Below are positions 1 through 5,599 of a stretch of 9,469 nt of DNA, piece after piece. Source of the stretch: Deltaproteobacteria bacterium (GTDB taxonomy: Bacteria; Desulfobacterota; Desulfobacteria; Desulfobacterales; ETH-SRB1); assembly GCA_019314185.1 (NCBI GenBank), contig JAFCZU010000175.1, forward strand, positions 1 to 9,469. Reading direction: 5' to 3'. The notes below the pieces were generated by a model. The model had not been told where the DNA came from, made no database searches, and saw nothing but the letters and a program-made list of their open reading frames with translations. Each line of letters starts with the position of its first letter. Within the stretch, counting starts at the first letter, position 1. A program made the translations under genes and the position numbers.

Positions 1-2
1 CA

Positions 3-107
3 AAGATCTTTCAACTTTTCAAAATTGAGGACGATTTTCAGTCCTATGTTGACGCACTTACTGAGACATTAACTGGTTCTACGCCATTTCAGGGGTGCGA
101 AACTTGA
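3..107 (+). CDS. C-terminal end of an unrecognised protein (5' part outside window)
   Basis: An open frame enters from the left edge and runs for 34 codons to a TGA at 105-107. The visible residues begin KIFQLFKIEDDF and end GSTPFQGCET. The pattern of a hydrophobic 'lFkI' strand, then 'F' and a helix (SYVDALTETL) resembles the last strand and helix of STAS or anti-sigma-antagonist domains, where such a tail is common. That is only a pattern impression from a short fragment. The frame is the longest open one at this edge and ends 20 bp before a palindromic element that could serve as its terminator, which is the main support for it being real. Function is not assignable. Confidence 0.4.
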   Translation, partial: KIFQLFKIEDDFQSYVDALTETLTGSTPFQGCET

Positions 108-126
108 GTAACTATAAATGGATAGA

Positions 127-233
127 TAAAAAGTTTCATATACAAGGCGTATTGATTTTTCAGGATCGAAGGCATACATATAGTATGTTGAAAGTCTGAA
201 AAATCACTGCAACGCAGTAGATGGAACTTTTTA
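127..233. repeat. Long imperfect palindromic intergenic element
   Basis: The two halves are near-perfect reverse complements. TAAAAAGTT at 127-135 pairs with AACTTTTTA at 225-233. Bases 136-143 pair with 217-224 with one mismatch and one G-T. GCGT at 147-150 pairs with ACGC at 212-215. TGATTTTTCAG at 153-163 pairs exactly with CTGAAAAATCA at 196-206, and CATAC at 173-177 pairs with GTATG at 183-187 around a 5-base apex loop. It lies between two convergent genes and ends 11 bp from the stop of the leftward one. It may be a bidirectional terminator, a REP-like or MITE-like dispersed repeat, or both. No second copy is visible in this window, so dispersal is an inference. Confidence 0.75.
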
Positions 234-243
234 CGACGCCATT

Positions 244-480
244 TTAATCATGCTTTAGATTATGCTCCCTTAACAAAGCACAATCCTTGTGCCATTTTTC
301 AGTAATCTCAATAACCTCTTTTCTTAATCCTTCATGTTCTTTTATGCATGATACTGGTATCTCGCCACGTATCTGTTTGCTGGAATTTTCTACAAGCTGG
401 ATTAATTCAATGGCTATTATGGAATTAATTTTCACAAGACCCTGCAAAAGTTCAATTAATTTTTCCTGATTTTCACTCAT
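244..480 (-). CDS. Small helical hypothetical protein (78 aa)
   Basis: I do not recognise this protein. It starts MSENQEKLIELL and ends EHNLKHD, and is rich in Leu, Ile, Glu and Lys with a heptad-like spacing of hydrophobics, so it is probably all-helical and may form a coiled coil. One cysteine pair is widely separated (around residues 50 and 68), and there is no signal peptide or membrane segment. I chose the ATG at 478-480 because AGAGGAAA sits just upstream of it. An ATG 15 bases further upstream would have that ribosome binding site inside the gene and has none of its own. The gene is transcribed leftward, divergent from the pyruvate-kinase-domain gene and convergent with the fragment at the left edge. 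The length, a sensible start signal and the flanking palindrome favour a real gene, but no function can be given. Confidence 0.55.
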   Translation of the reverse strand: MSENQEKLIELLQGLVKINSIIAIELIQLVENSSKQIRGEIPVSCIKEHEGLRKEVIEITEKWHKDCALLREHNLKHD

Positions 481-529
481 AGATTTCCTCTGCAAGACTA
501 AGCTGACAGTTAGTTTTACTAAAATATAT

Positions 530-542
530 CTTGTAATACAAG
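530..542. promoter_or_regulatory. 13-bp palindrome, possible operator
   Basis: CTTGTA-A-TACAAG is a perfect 6+1+6 dyad. It lies in the region between the divergent genes starting at 480 (leftward) and 656 (rightward), 50 bp before the leftward start. Length and symmetry fit a dimeric repressor site. The regulator is unknown. Confidence 0.35.
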
Positions 543-582
543 AAGTAATTATAGAACCAGCTCTTTAAATACCGTTTTTTCT

Positions 583-611
583 TTTACAATTTTGTGTTAC
601 ATCCCTATTCA
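583..611 (+). promoter_or_regulatory. Possible sigma-70 promoter for the pyruvate-kinase-domain gene
   Basis: TTTACA (583-588, 5 of 6 to consensus) is followed 17 bases later by TATTCA (606-611, only 3 of 6). The spacing is ideal but the -10 is weak. It would give a leader of about 35-40 nt before the ATG at 656. Confidence 0.3.
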
Positions 612-655
612 AGAGAGGCATTATTCAAATATCTCGTAACAAAATGGAGGTTATC

Positions 656-1204
656 ATGTATTTTGACAAACCAGGAAAAATCAATACAAAAAAGACCTTG
701 GAACTGGCGTATGAAAGAGGAAAAGAATTAGGCTTAGAAGAGGTTGTGTTAGCTTCTTCAAAAGGCGATACAGCCTGTATGGCTCTGGAAATATTTAAGG
801 GTTTCCGGATTGTTGTTGTAACATACCACTGCGGTTTTAAAGAGCCTTTTAAAAAAGCAATGCCGGATAAAGTTTGCGAAGATTTAAAAAAACAGGGGGT
901 GGCAATCGTTTCAGCAACCCACGCTCTCTCTGGCGTTGAACGATCAATTGCAAAAAAATACGGGGGAAGCTATCCTGCGCTCCTTATTGCCGATACTTTA
1001 AGGCTTTTTGGCCAGGGCACAAAGGTGGCCGTGGAGGTATCGATTATGGCAGCTGACGCAGGAACCCTTACAGGAAAAGATATTGTTTCCATTGGAGGAA
1101 CATCAAGTGGAGCAGATGCAGCTCTTATAATCAAACCGGCAAACCAGTCTAATCTTTTCGATATGCGCATCAGAGAAATTATCTGCAAACCAAGATCGTT
1201 TTAA
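656..1204 (+). CDS. Stand-alone pyruvate kinase alpha/beta (C-terminal) domain protein
   Basis: This 182-aa soluble protein looks like the C-terminal regulatory domain of pyruvate kinase (PK_C family) without the catalytic barrel. It begins with a helix (residues 13-24), then alternating strands and helices: EVVLASSKGDTA, FRIVVVTYH, GVAIVSATHALSGVE. It ends with the glycine-rich GGTSSGADAALII (147-159), which matches the family's GTTN-like strand-turn near the phosphate-binding loop of pyruvate kinase. In pyruvate kinase this domain binds allosteric effectors. Stand-alone versions occur in many anaerobes and archaea, where their role is not settled, so I assign no reaction. The ATG at 656 is chosen because GGAGG at 646-650 sits 5 bases before it. 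An in-frame ATG at 644 would overlap that ribosome binding site and lacks its own. The gene appears monocistronic and is followed by a repeat tract. Confidence 0.8.
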   Translation: MYFDKPGKINTKKTLELAYERGKELGLEEVVLASSKGDTACMALEIFKGFRIVVVTYHCGFKEPFKKAMPDKVCEDLKKQGVAIVSATHALSGVERSIAKKYGGSYPALLIADTLRLFGQGTKVAVEVSIMAADAGTLTGKDIVSIGGTSSGADAALIIKPANQSNLFDMRIREIICKPRSF

Positions 1205-1288
1205 CCTAAAATGATCGATTAGCCATTAACTTTTAGCTAACAGCTAACAGCTAATTTTAGGCATATTTCATAAGAGCTGACAGCTAAT
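1205..1288. repeat. AGCTAAC-type heptamer repeat tract bounded by an inverted repeat
   Basis: Three tandem heptamers (AGCTAAC, AGCTAAC, AGCTAAT) occupy 1235-1255, and two more (AGCTGAC, AGCTAAT) occupy 1275-1288. CCTAAAAT at 1205-1212, starting directly after the stop codon, is the exact reverse complement of ATTTTAGG at 1254-1261. ATTAGC at 1218-1223 complements GCTAAT at 1250-1255. The transcript could therefore fold after the upstream gene, but there is no U-run, so I call it a repeat rather than a terminator. Similar heptamer strings are, as I recall, common between genes in Desulfobacterota. Confidence 0.6.
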
Positions 1289-1331
1289 CGCTTAACTAAC
1301 TTTAAATAATTTGAAAAGAGAAAAAGATTCA

Positions 1332-2270
1332 ATGAAACAGAAATACATTAAGAATCCATCTATAGATTTCGACCTTCGCCAGTTGGAAATCTTTTGCAAG
1401 GTAGTTGACCTGAAAAGTTTTTCAAAAGCAGCCAAAGCTGTTTTTCTTGCCCAGGCTTCCGTAAGCGAGAGAATTGCCAACCTTGAAAGCATGGTTAGAA
1501 CCAAACTGCTCGACCGGTTAGGCCGGCAGGTTGTTCCGACCAGAGCCGGCAAACTGCTTTATAAGCACGCAACTGAGTTGCTGAATATGAAAAGAAGAGC
1601 CTGCCTTGAGATGGAAAACTTTCTTGGCATTAAAAAAGGGGAGATTCATGTTGGTGCAAGCACAATACCCGGCGAATACATCCTTCCCAAATCTATCGGA
1701 CTTTTTAATGAAAAATATCCATCAATATCAATTGTAATGGCCATTGCAGACACAGATGAAATCGAACGTCGCATTCTTCATGGAGACTTTGATCTTGGCA
1801 TTGTAGGGTCAAAAAGTTCACATAAAAACCTTACATTTCATGCATTGTGGAACGATGAACTGGTTTTGACTATACCCCGAAATCATCGCTGGAGCAAAAA
1901 AAAAGAAATAAATATTAAAGAGCTTTCTAACGAGCCTTTTATATTAAGGGAAACCGGTTCGGGCACACTGAAAATAATAGAAGAGTATCTTGGCCCCTCT
2001 GCATCAAAGACTATTGATTCACTTCGAGTTGTCGCCAGGTTTGGTTCTTCCACAGCGGTCAAAGAAGGCATTAAGGCAGGATTAGGGGTATCTATCCTGT
2101 CTTCAAGAGCTATTGAGGCCGAACTTGAAACAGGATCACTTAATACCTTACAGATAAAAGGGCTTTCCCTGCTGCGGAAATTTTATCTAATCATGGATAA
2201 AAGGAGAACCGTTTCTCCAATATGCCGCGCTATGCTTGATTTTTTAATGGATTCTTCCAGGGAATCCTGA
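1332..2270 (+). CDS. LysR-family regulator, selenium-metabolism-associated type
   Basis: A 312-aa LysR-type transcription factor. The N-terminal winged helix-turn-helix spans about residues 15-73: DLRQLEIFCKVV, SFSKAAKAVFLAQASVS, then TKLLDRLGR and PTRAG. An effector-binding domain of periplasmic-binding-protein fold follows from about 103 (GEIHVGASTIPGEYILP) to the end, with the late AVKEGIKAGLGVSILS typical of the family. The combination of TKLLDRLGR, STIPGEYILP, FILRETGSGT and the C-terminal 'FYLI..KRRT.SP' matches my memory of the group annotated as selenium metabolism-associated LysR regulators in Desulfobacterota. The ligand is unknown. I start at the ATG at 1332, with a weak AAAGAG about 11 bases upstream. 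A TTG at 1311 is in frame but has no ribosome binding site. In the recognition helix the usual Gln-Pro is Gln-Ala (residues 41-42). It is not in an obvious operon, and its targets cannot be read from the window. Confidence 0.88.
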   Translation: MKQKYIKNPSIDFDLRQLEIFCKVVDLKSFSKAAKAVFLAQASVSERIANLESMVRTKLLDRLGRQVVPTRAGKLLYKHATELLNMKRRACLEMENFLGIKKGEIHVGASTIPGEYILPKSIGLFNEKYPSISIVMAIADTDEIERRILHGDFDLGIVGSKSSHKNLTFHALWNDELVLTIPRNHRWSKKKEINIKELSNEPFILRETGSGTLKIIEEYLGPSASKTIDSLRVVARFGSSTAVKEGIKAGLGVSILSSRAIEAELETGSLNTLQIKGLSLLRKFYLIMDKRRTVSPICRAMLDFLMDSSRES

Positions 2271-2470
2271 CAAACAGCATTAAGAAACTTTTGAAAAATG
2301 TTCAATTTTGCCCGCCCCGTTCAATCTGTTTTTATATTTAACCGGAGTTCGATTCCTGCCAGGATATTTTAGAAGATAATATCTATCGAAAATTGAATAT
2401 AAAGTTGACTTCTTAAGTTTTTCTGTAGTAAAGAAGATACTGTTTTCAATTACAAAATTTACTATAAAAA

Positions 2471-2490
2471 GGAGGAGGAGGAGGAGGAGG
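2471..2490 (+). promoter_or_regulatory. (GGA)6GG repeat forming a multi-register ribosome binding site
   Basis: Twenty uninterrupted bases of GGA repeat end two bases before the rhodanese ATG at 2493. Every unit contains an anti-Shine-Dalgarno match (GGAGG or AGGAGG). The copies whose cores end 5-9 bases before the ATG (around 2480-2487) are in the best position. Other genes here have a single GGAGG. Confidence 0.85.
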
Positions 2491-2492
2491 TT

Positions 2493-2972
2493 ATGAATCA
2501 AAAAATGAGGTTGGCTGGTTGTATGTGCATCATGATTTTAATAACGGTTTTTTGCCTGTTTGACAATGTCTATGCAGAAGAATTGAGAGATTATCTTAAT
2601 GAGGCAAAAAGTGTGGTCGGAGCAGAAAACATTATACTTCCAAAGATAGCTCAAGATATGATTAAAGCAGATCCTGGTGTTATGGTCATTGATGTCTGCG
2701 AACCGAATGAATATGAAAAGGGACATGTCAAAGGCGCTTTACTTATGCCGCGTGGTCTTATTGAATTTAAAATCAGGAAAAACGATATTTACCCTGACAT
2801 CAACAAAGGACGCATGCCCACGCTCGACACACCAATAATCACCATCTGCAAAATGGGTGGAAGAGCGTTACTCGCTGCAAAAGTTCTTAAACAAATGGGA
2901 TACAAAAATGTCAAAGCCATCAAAGGAGGCTATAAAGGATGGATGGCTGCGCGTCTTCCGCTTGAACAGTAG
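2493..2972 (+). CDS. Exported single-domain rhodanese-like sulfurtransferase
   Basis: A 159-aa protein with a Sec signal peptide: a short basic start (MNQKMR), hydrophobic core to about residue 23, and a likely cut after Val-Tyr-Ala (26-28). The mature part is one rhodanese domain, from about residue 47 to 157. It shows the family strands VMVIDVCEPNEYEKGHVKGA (63-82), the active-site loop Cys119-Lys-Met-Gly-Gly-Arg124, and the closing GYKNVKAIKGGYKGW. Cys119 is positioned to carry the persulfide, so sulfur transfer or sulfide/cyanide chemistry in the periplasm is likely, though the substrate is unknown. The usual Arg of the 'DvRe' motif is Cys69 here, giving a second cysteine in the mature domain. 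Translation starts directly after the (GGA)6GG array, and a perfect stem follows the stop codon, so it is probably a single-gene unit. Confidence 0.87.
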   Translation: MNQKMRLAGCMCIMILITVFCLFDNVYAEELRDYLNEAKSVVGAENIILPKIAQDMIKADPGVMVIDVCEPNEYEKGHVKGALLMPRGLIEFKIRKNDIYPDINKGRMPTLDTPIITICKMGGRALLAAKVLKQMGYKNVKAIKGGYKGWMAARLPLEQ

Positions 2973-3019
2973 TTGTAAAAGGGAGTAGTAATAATAACAA
3001 TGGCCACTCCCTTTTACAA
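2973..3019 (+). terminator. Perfect 14-bp stem after the rhodanese gene
   Basis: TTGTAAAAGGGAGT (2973-2986), starting on the base after the stop codon, is the exact reverse complement of ACTCCCTTTTACAA (3006-3019), with a 19-base loop. The GGGAGT/ACTCCC core followed by TTTT can act as an intrinsic terminator. There is no longer U-run beyond the stem, so efficiency is uncertain. Confidence 0.7.
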
Positions 3020-3030
3020 GCATAATTCCT

Positions 3031-3060
3031 TTGAATCTACATCTGTGTGCTAATTAAAAT
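3031..3060 (+). promoter_or_regulatory. Probable sigma-70 promoter of the chemoreceptor gene
   Basis: TTGAAT (3031-3036, 4 of 6) and TAAAAT (3055-3060, 5 of 6) are separated by 18 bases. Transcription would start near 3067, about 43 nt before the ATG. No sigma-28 flagellar promoter is evident. Confidence 0.4.
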
Positions 3061-3074
3061 GCTATCTTAATTAG
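3050..3074. promoter_or_regulatory. 8-bp dyad over the chemoreceptor -10 region
   Basis: CTAATTAA (3050-3057) and TTAATTAG (3067-3074) are exact reverse complements, 9 bases apart. They overlap the proposed -10 and start site, as a repressor operator would. A wobble-extended hairpin in the leader is the alternative. Confidence 0.35.
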
Positions 3075-3109
3075 TATGCGATTGAACTTTTGTTGGAGAT
3101 AATTCCGGA

Positions 3110-4936
3110 ATGTTTAAGAAAATCAAGATCAAACTTACGCTGATTATTTTACTCTTTGCCTTATGTCCCCTGTTTATTGCAACAGAAATACTCCTTTTTT
3201 GGACAAAGAAAGAAATTACCATAACAGCCAGAACAGATCTTCAGACCACAGTACTCAGCACAGCAGACAGTCTCAACCGTTATCAATACGAACGTCAAAG
3301 CGAGCTTCTTGCATTGGGTCATTTGTCGGATATACAAGATTCCATCTCCTATGCAATGTTTGATACGGCAGAGGAAGCTATAAAGCGGTTTGTTGCCTCA
3401 AGCGGTAATTATTCCATGATATATCTTCTTGATCTTAAAGGAAAACCTTGCGCTCTGGCTAAGAAAGAAGGGTTTGAAATCAGTCAAATAAAAGCGTTGA
3501 CCGAAAAAAAAGAGTTTAAATCAACAATAAAGGGAAAATCAGCTTCTCTTGCTTACTTTGATAGAGATAAAAATCGTTACCTCTTTTCACTTCTCATACC
3601 AGTCTGCGATGTTGTAAGCGGCAATGTAATTGGTGTATTTCATGCATATCTTGATTACGACGGGATAAAAGATATTATTCTGTCCTCCAAAAAGAGAAAA
3701 ACAGGATATACTGCATTGATTGCAGAAGACAGCAATACCGTGATGGTACATTCCTCTGAAGAGTGGGTCGGCAAAAAACTCCGAACAGACATCAATATGC
3801 CTGCTCTTTCCAAAGCGTTAAACACACAAACTTCGGGAATTATCCTTTTTGATTCTATGGGCACCGAAAAAATGGCAGGTTTTACCTCTGAAAAGGGATA
3901 CCGGGACTATAAGGGAAATGGCTGGAAAGTTGTAATTTGTATTGATAAAAATGAAATGTTTGCCTTTATCAAAGAAATCCGCATCAATACATTGATTTTA
4001 TCAGGCATATTTCTATTAACCATCGTCATCATAACAACCATTTTTGTCAAGAAAATGATAACCCCCATTAATTCCCTGCAACATGCTTTTGGCAAAGCGC
4101 AGGAAGGTGATTTGACCGAAAGAGTTGAGGTTCAATCCGATGACGAAATTGGGAACCTGTCGAAATGGTATAATCTCTTCATGGAAAAATTCTGCGAGTT
4201 GATCGGGGATGTTCGAAAAATGGGAGAAGCTATTAGCTCCGGAGCCAGCCAACAAGCCGCCACAACAGAAGAAATCTCAACAGCCGTAGAACAAATGTCT
4301 GCCATGACCAAGCGCAATGCGGACAATGCCGATCACGCAAACATTCTTATGAAGGAAACCGACCAGATCATCAGTGAGACCAACAAAAATATGAACGAAC
4401 TAACCAGTTCAATGGAAGAACTTACAAAAGCCAGCGATGAAACACAGAAGGTTGTCAAAACAATTGATGAAATTGCCTTTCAAACCAATCTTTTGGCATT
4501 AAATGCAGCAGTAGAGGCGGCTCGTGCAGGAGAGGCAGGAGCAAGCTTTGCAGTGGTGGCGGAAGAAGTCAGAAATCTGGCGCTTCGCTCTGCCGATGCG
4601 GCTAAAAACACGGCTAAACTGATAGATGGAACAGTAAAAAAGATCAAAAGCGGATCAGAACTGGTAACACAAACCAGCAGTGCATTTACAAAGGTTGCAA
4701 CCAGCTCTTCTAAAGTAGGAGAACTAGTTGCCGAAATAGCCGCAGCTTCTGACGAGCAGGCCCAGGGAATTGAACAGACAAACAAGGCCGTATCCGAGAT
4801 GGGCATTGTTGCTCAGGAAGCAGCTAAAAAAACAGAAGAAATGTCTGCCACTATCTCTGTATTTCAAACAGAAAAAGAAACAGATCAATATCCCTTAATA
4901 ACCATAGAAGACGAGAATTCGAAGAACATAGAGTAG
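3110..4936 (+). CDS. Methyl-accepting chemotaxis protein with periplasmic Cache sensor
   Basis: A 608-aa transmembrane chemoreceptor. Membrane segment 1 covers about residues 9-31. A periplasmic ligand-binding region of roughly 260 residues follows, with double-Cache character ([13 protein letters not shown]; then [24 protein letters not shown]). Membrane segment 2 is at about 293-314 and HAMP at about 315-367 ([14 protein letters not shown], then [16 protein letters not shown]). The cytoplasmic signalling helix pair has its hairpin tip near residues 453-491 ([20 protein letters not shown], then [18 protein letters not shown]), where the kinase CheA and the adaptor CheW dock. [15 protein letters not shown] and the C-terminal [14 protein letters not shown] are typical methylation-region sequence. 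No C-terminal CheR-tethering pentapeptide is seen; the protein ends NSKNIE. The ligand is unknown. The ATG at 3110 has GGAG 11 bases upstream, and TM1 starts at once, which supports this start. No chemotaxis genes are adjacent. Confidence 0.95.
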   Translation: MFKKIKIKLTLIILLFALCPLFIATEILLFWTKKEITITARTDLQTTVLSTADSLNRYQYERQSELLALGHLSDIQDSISYAMFDTAEEAIKRFVASSGNYSMIYLLDLKGKPCALAKKEGFEISQIKALTEKKEFKSTIKGKSASLAYFDRDKNRYLFSLLIPVCDVVSGNVIGVFHAYLDYDGIKDIILSSKKRKTGYTALIAEDSNTVMVHSSEEWVGKKLRTDINMPALSKALNTQTSGIILFDSMGTEKMAGFTSEKGYRDYKGNGWKVVICIDKNEMFAFIKEIRINTLILSGIFLLTIVIITTIFVKKMITPINSLQHAFGKAQEGDLTERVEVQSDDEIGNLSKWYNLFMEKFCELIGDVRKMGEAISSGASQQAATTEEISTAVEQMSAMTKRNADNADHANILMKETDQIISETNKNMNELTSSMEELTKASDETQKVVKTIDEIAFQTNLLALNAAVEAARAGEAGASFAVVAEEVRNLALRSADAAKNTAKLIDGTVKKIKSGSELVTQTSSAFTKVATSSSKVGELVAEIAAASDEQAQGIEQTNKAVSEMGIVAQEAAKKTEEMSATISVFQTEKETDQYPLITIEDENSKNIE

Positions 4937-4978
4937 AGAGCGCAAACAGGCCACTCAGTCTGCCCTCCCTCACACAAG

Positions 4979-5015
4979 AAAGGGCGCTCCATTTATAATG
5001 GACGCCCTTTTTTTT
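4979..5015 (+). terminator. Strong intrinsic terminator of the chemoreceptor gene
   Basis: AAAGGGCG (4979-4986) pairs with CGCCCTTT (5003-5010), and TCCAT (4988-4992) pairs with ATGGA (4998-5002). This gives a 13-bp stem with one bulged C and a 5-base loop. A run of eight T (5008-5015) closes it for rightward transcription. Read leftward it gives the same hairpin followed by TTTC, so it may also stop the convergent cold shock gene. Confidence 0.9.
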
Positions 5016-5034
5016 GTTTGAAATAATGGTCTAA

Positions 5035-5068
5035 ACTACTACTACATTTACACTACTACTACATTTAC
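5035..5068. repeat. 17-bp tandem duplication at the 3' end of the cold shock gene
   Basis: The unit ACTACTACTACATTTAC occurs twice with no gap (5035-5051 and 5052-5068). The copy nearer the gene encodes its last codons. The stop codon of the gene (5048-5050, TAA on the minus strand) falls inside the outer copy. Confidence 0.9.
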
Positions 5069-5248
5069 TGCGGCAGGACCTTTTTGTCCCTGCTCTATGT
5101 CAAAGGTAACCCGGTCTCCATCATTAAGAGTCTTAAAGCCACTTCCTTCGATTCCTGAATGATGAACGAATACATCCGGCCCTTCCTCTTGTTCAATAAA
5201 ACCATATCCTTTTTTTTCGTTAAACCATTTTACAATTCCATTAGTCAT
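5048..5248 (-). CDS. CspA-family cold shock protein
   Basis: A 66-aa single cold-shock domain: a small five-stranded beta barrel that binds single-stranded RNA or DNA in the cytoplasm and acts as an RNA chaperone. The RNP1 motif is KKGYGFIEQ (residues 12-20, family form K-G-[FY]-G-F-I) and RNP2 is DVFVHHS (25-31). The start [16 protein letters not shown] and the length are those of the family, so the start is secure. AAGGAGGG (5256-5263 on this strand) lies 7 bases upstream. The C-terminus is an unusual run of valines (AAVNVVVV) encoded within a tandem repeat. Such proteins often serve growth phases other than cold, so cold induction is not certain. The gene has its own promoter and a leader of about 130 nt, and converges on the chemoreceptor gene. 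Confidence 0.96.
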   Translation of the reverse strand: MTNGIVKWFNEKKGYGFIEQEEGPDVFVHHSGIEGSGFKTLNDGDRVTFDIEQGQKGPAAVNVVVV

Positions 5249-5276
5249 AATGACACCCTCCTTTTAAAAATTTTTG

Positions 5277-5327
5277 GTTCCAAACTTCAGGCTGCCACTT
5301 TTAACAAATGGATATTTCCTTTGGAAC
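5277..5327 (-). promoter_or_regulatory. Inverted repeat in the cold shock mRNA leader
   Basis: GTTCCAAA (5277-5284) and TTTGGAAC (5320-5327) are exact reverse complements around a 35-base loop. This stem would form in the leader just upstream of the ribosome binding site. A second, tight hairpin nearer the 5' end pairs TCAATA (5352-5357) with TATTGA (5362-5367) around a 4-base loop. Long structured leaders are known to control translation of cspA-type mRNAs; a similar role here is an inference. Confidence 0.5.
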
Positions 5328-5383
5328 GAAACCCGCCCGTGCCCGTCACCGTCAATAGATATATTGATACCTATTAATTTTGC

Positions 5384-5413
5384 ATAATATAAACTGTTTT
5401 TTAGCAAAGTCAA
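5384..5413 (-). promoter_or_regulatory. Sigma-70 promoter of the cold shock gene
   Basis: On the minus strand TTGACT (5413-5408, 5 of 6) is followed after 18 bases by TATTAT (5389-5384, 5 of 6). Transcription would begin near 5377 and give a leader of about 128 nt, typical of cspA-like genes. This is the best promoter match in the window. Confidence 0.6.
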
Positions 5414-5539
5414 GTTATTTATAAATAAATAAGCTGAGGCTGATTATCCACCGAGTTCCTTTAGAAAAAAAAGAAGGCATTAGATGAAAGCAATCGGTTA
5501 TTTCTATAAAAAACCCATCCTATTATCGGAATATCCAGT

Positions 5540-5568
5540 TTGACAAATCGGTCTATCCTCTTTATTGT
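5540..5568 (+). promoter_or_regulatory. Candidate sigma-70 promoter in gene-free DNA
   Basis: A perfect TTGACA (5540-5545) and TATTGT (5563-5568, 4 of 6) are separated by exactly 17 bases. The start would be near 5575. There is no gene close downstream, and two hairpins begin 25 bases later. Confidence 0.4.
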
Positions 5569-5599
5569 CTGGTCAGTTTATCTGCCATGTTAACGGTGA

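Noticed and set aside
1311..1331. TTG start for the LysR gene, adding seven residues
   Set aside because: No ribosome binding site precedes the TTG, and the extra residues lie outside the family's normal N-terminus.
2345..2362. GGAGTTCGATTCCTGCC, like the T-arm of a tRNA
   Set aside because: The two sides of the would-be T stem are not complementary, and no acceptor, D or anticodon arm is present nearby.
2280..2501. Leftward frame of 73 codons opposite the rhodanese start
   Set aside because: Its run of leucines is just the reverse of the GGA repeat. It has no ribosome binding site and it overlaps the ribosome binding site of a real gene.
2514..2525. Leu-Ala-Gly-Cys near the start of the rhodanese, like a lipoprotein signal (lipobox)
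   Set aside because: It is at residues 7-10, before the hydrophobic core rather than after it. A normal Sec cut site (Val-Tyr-Ala) follows the core.
4480..4806. Leftward frame of 108 codons inside the chemoreceptor
   Set aside because: It is alanine- and serine-rich as expected for the reverse of a coiled-coil coding region, with no start signal and full overlap with a certain gene.
5159..5377. Rightward frame opposite the cold shock gene and its leader
   Set aside because: It is the antisense of a well-supported gene and has no ribosome binding site.
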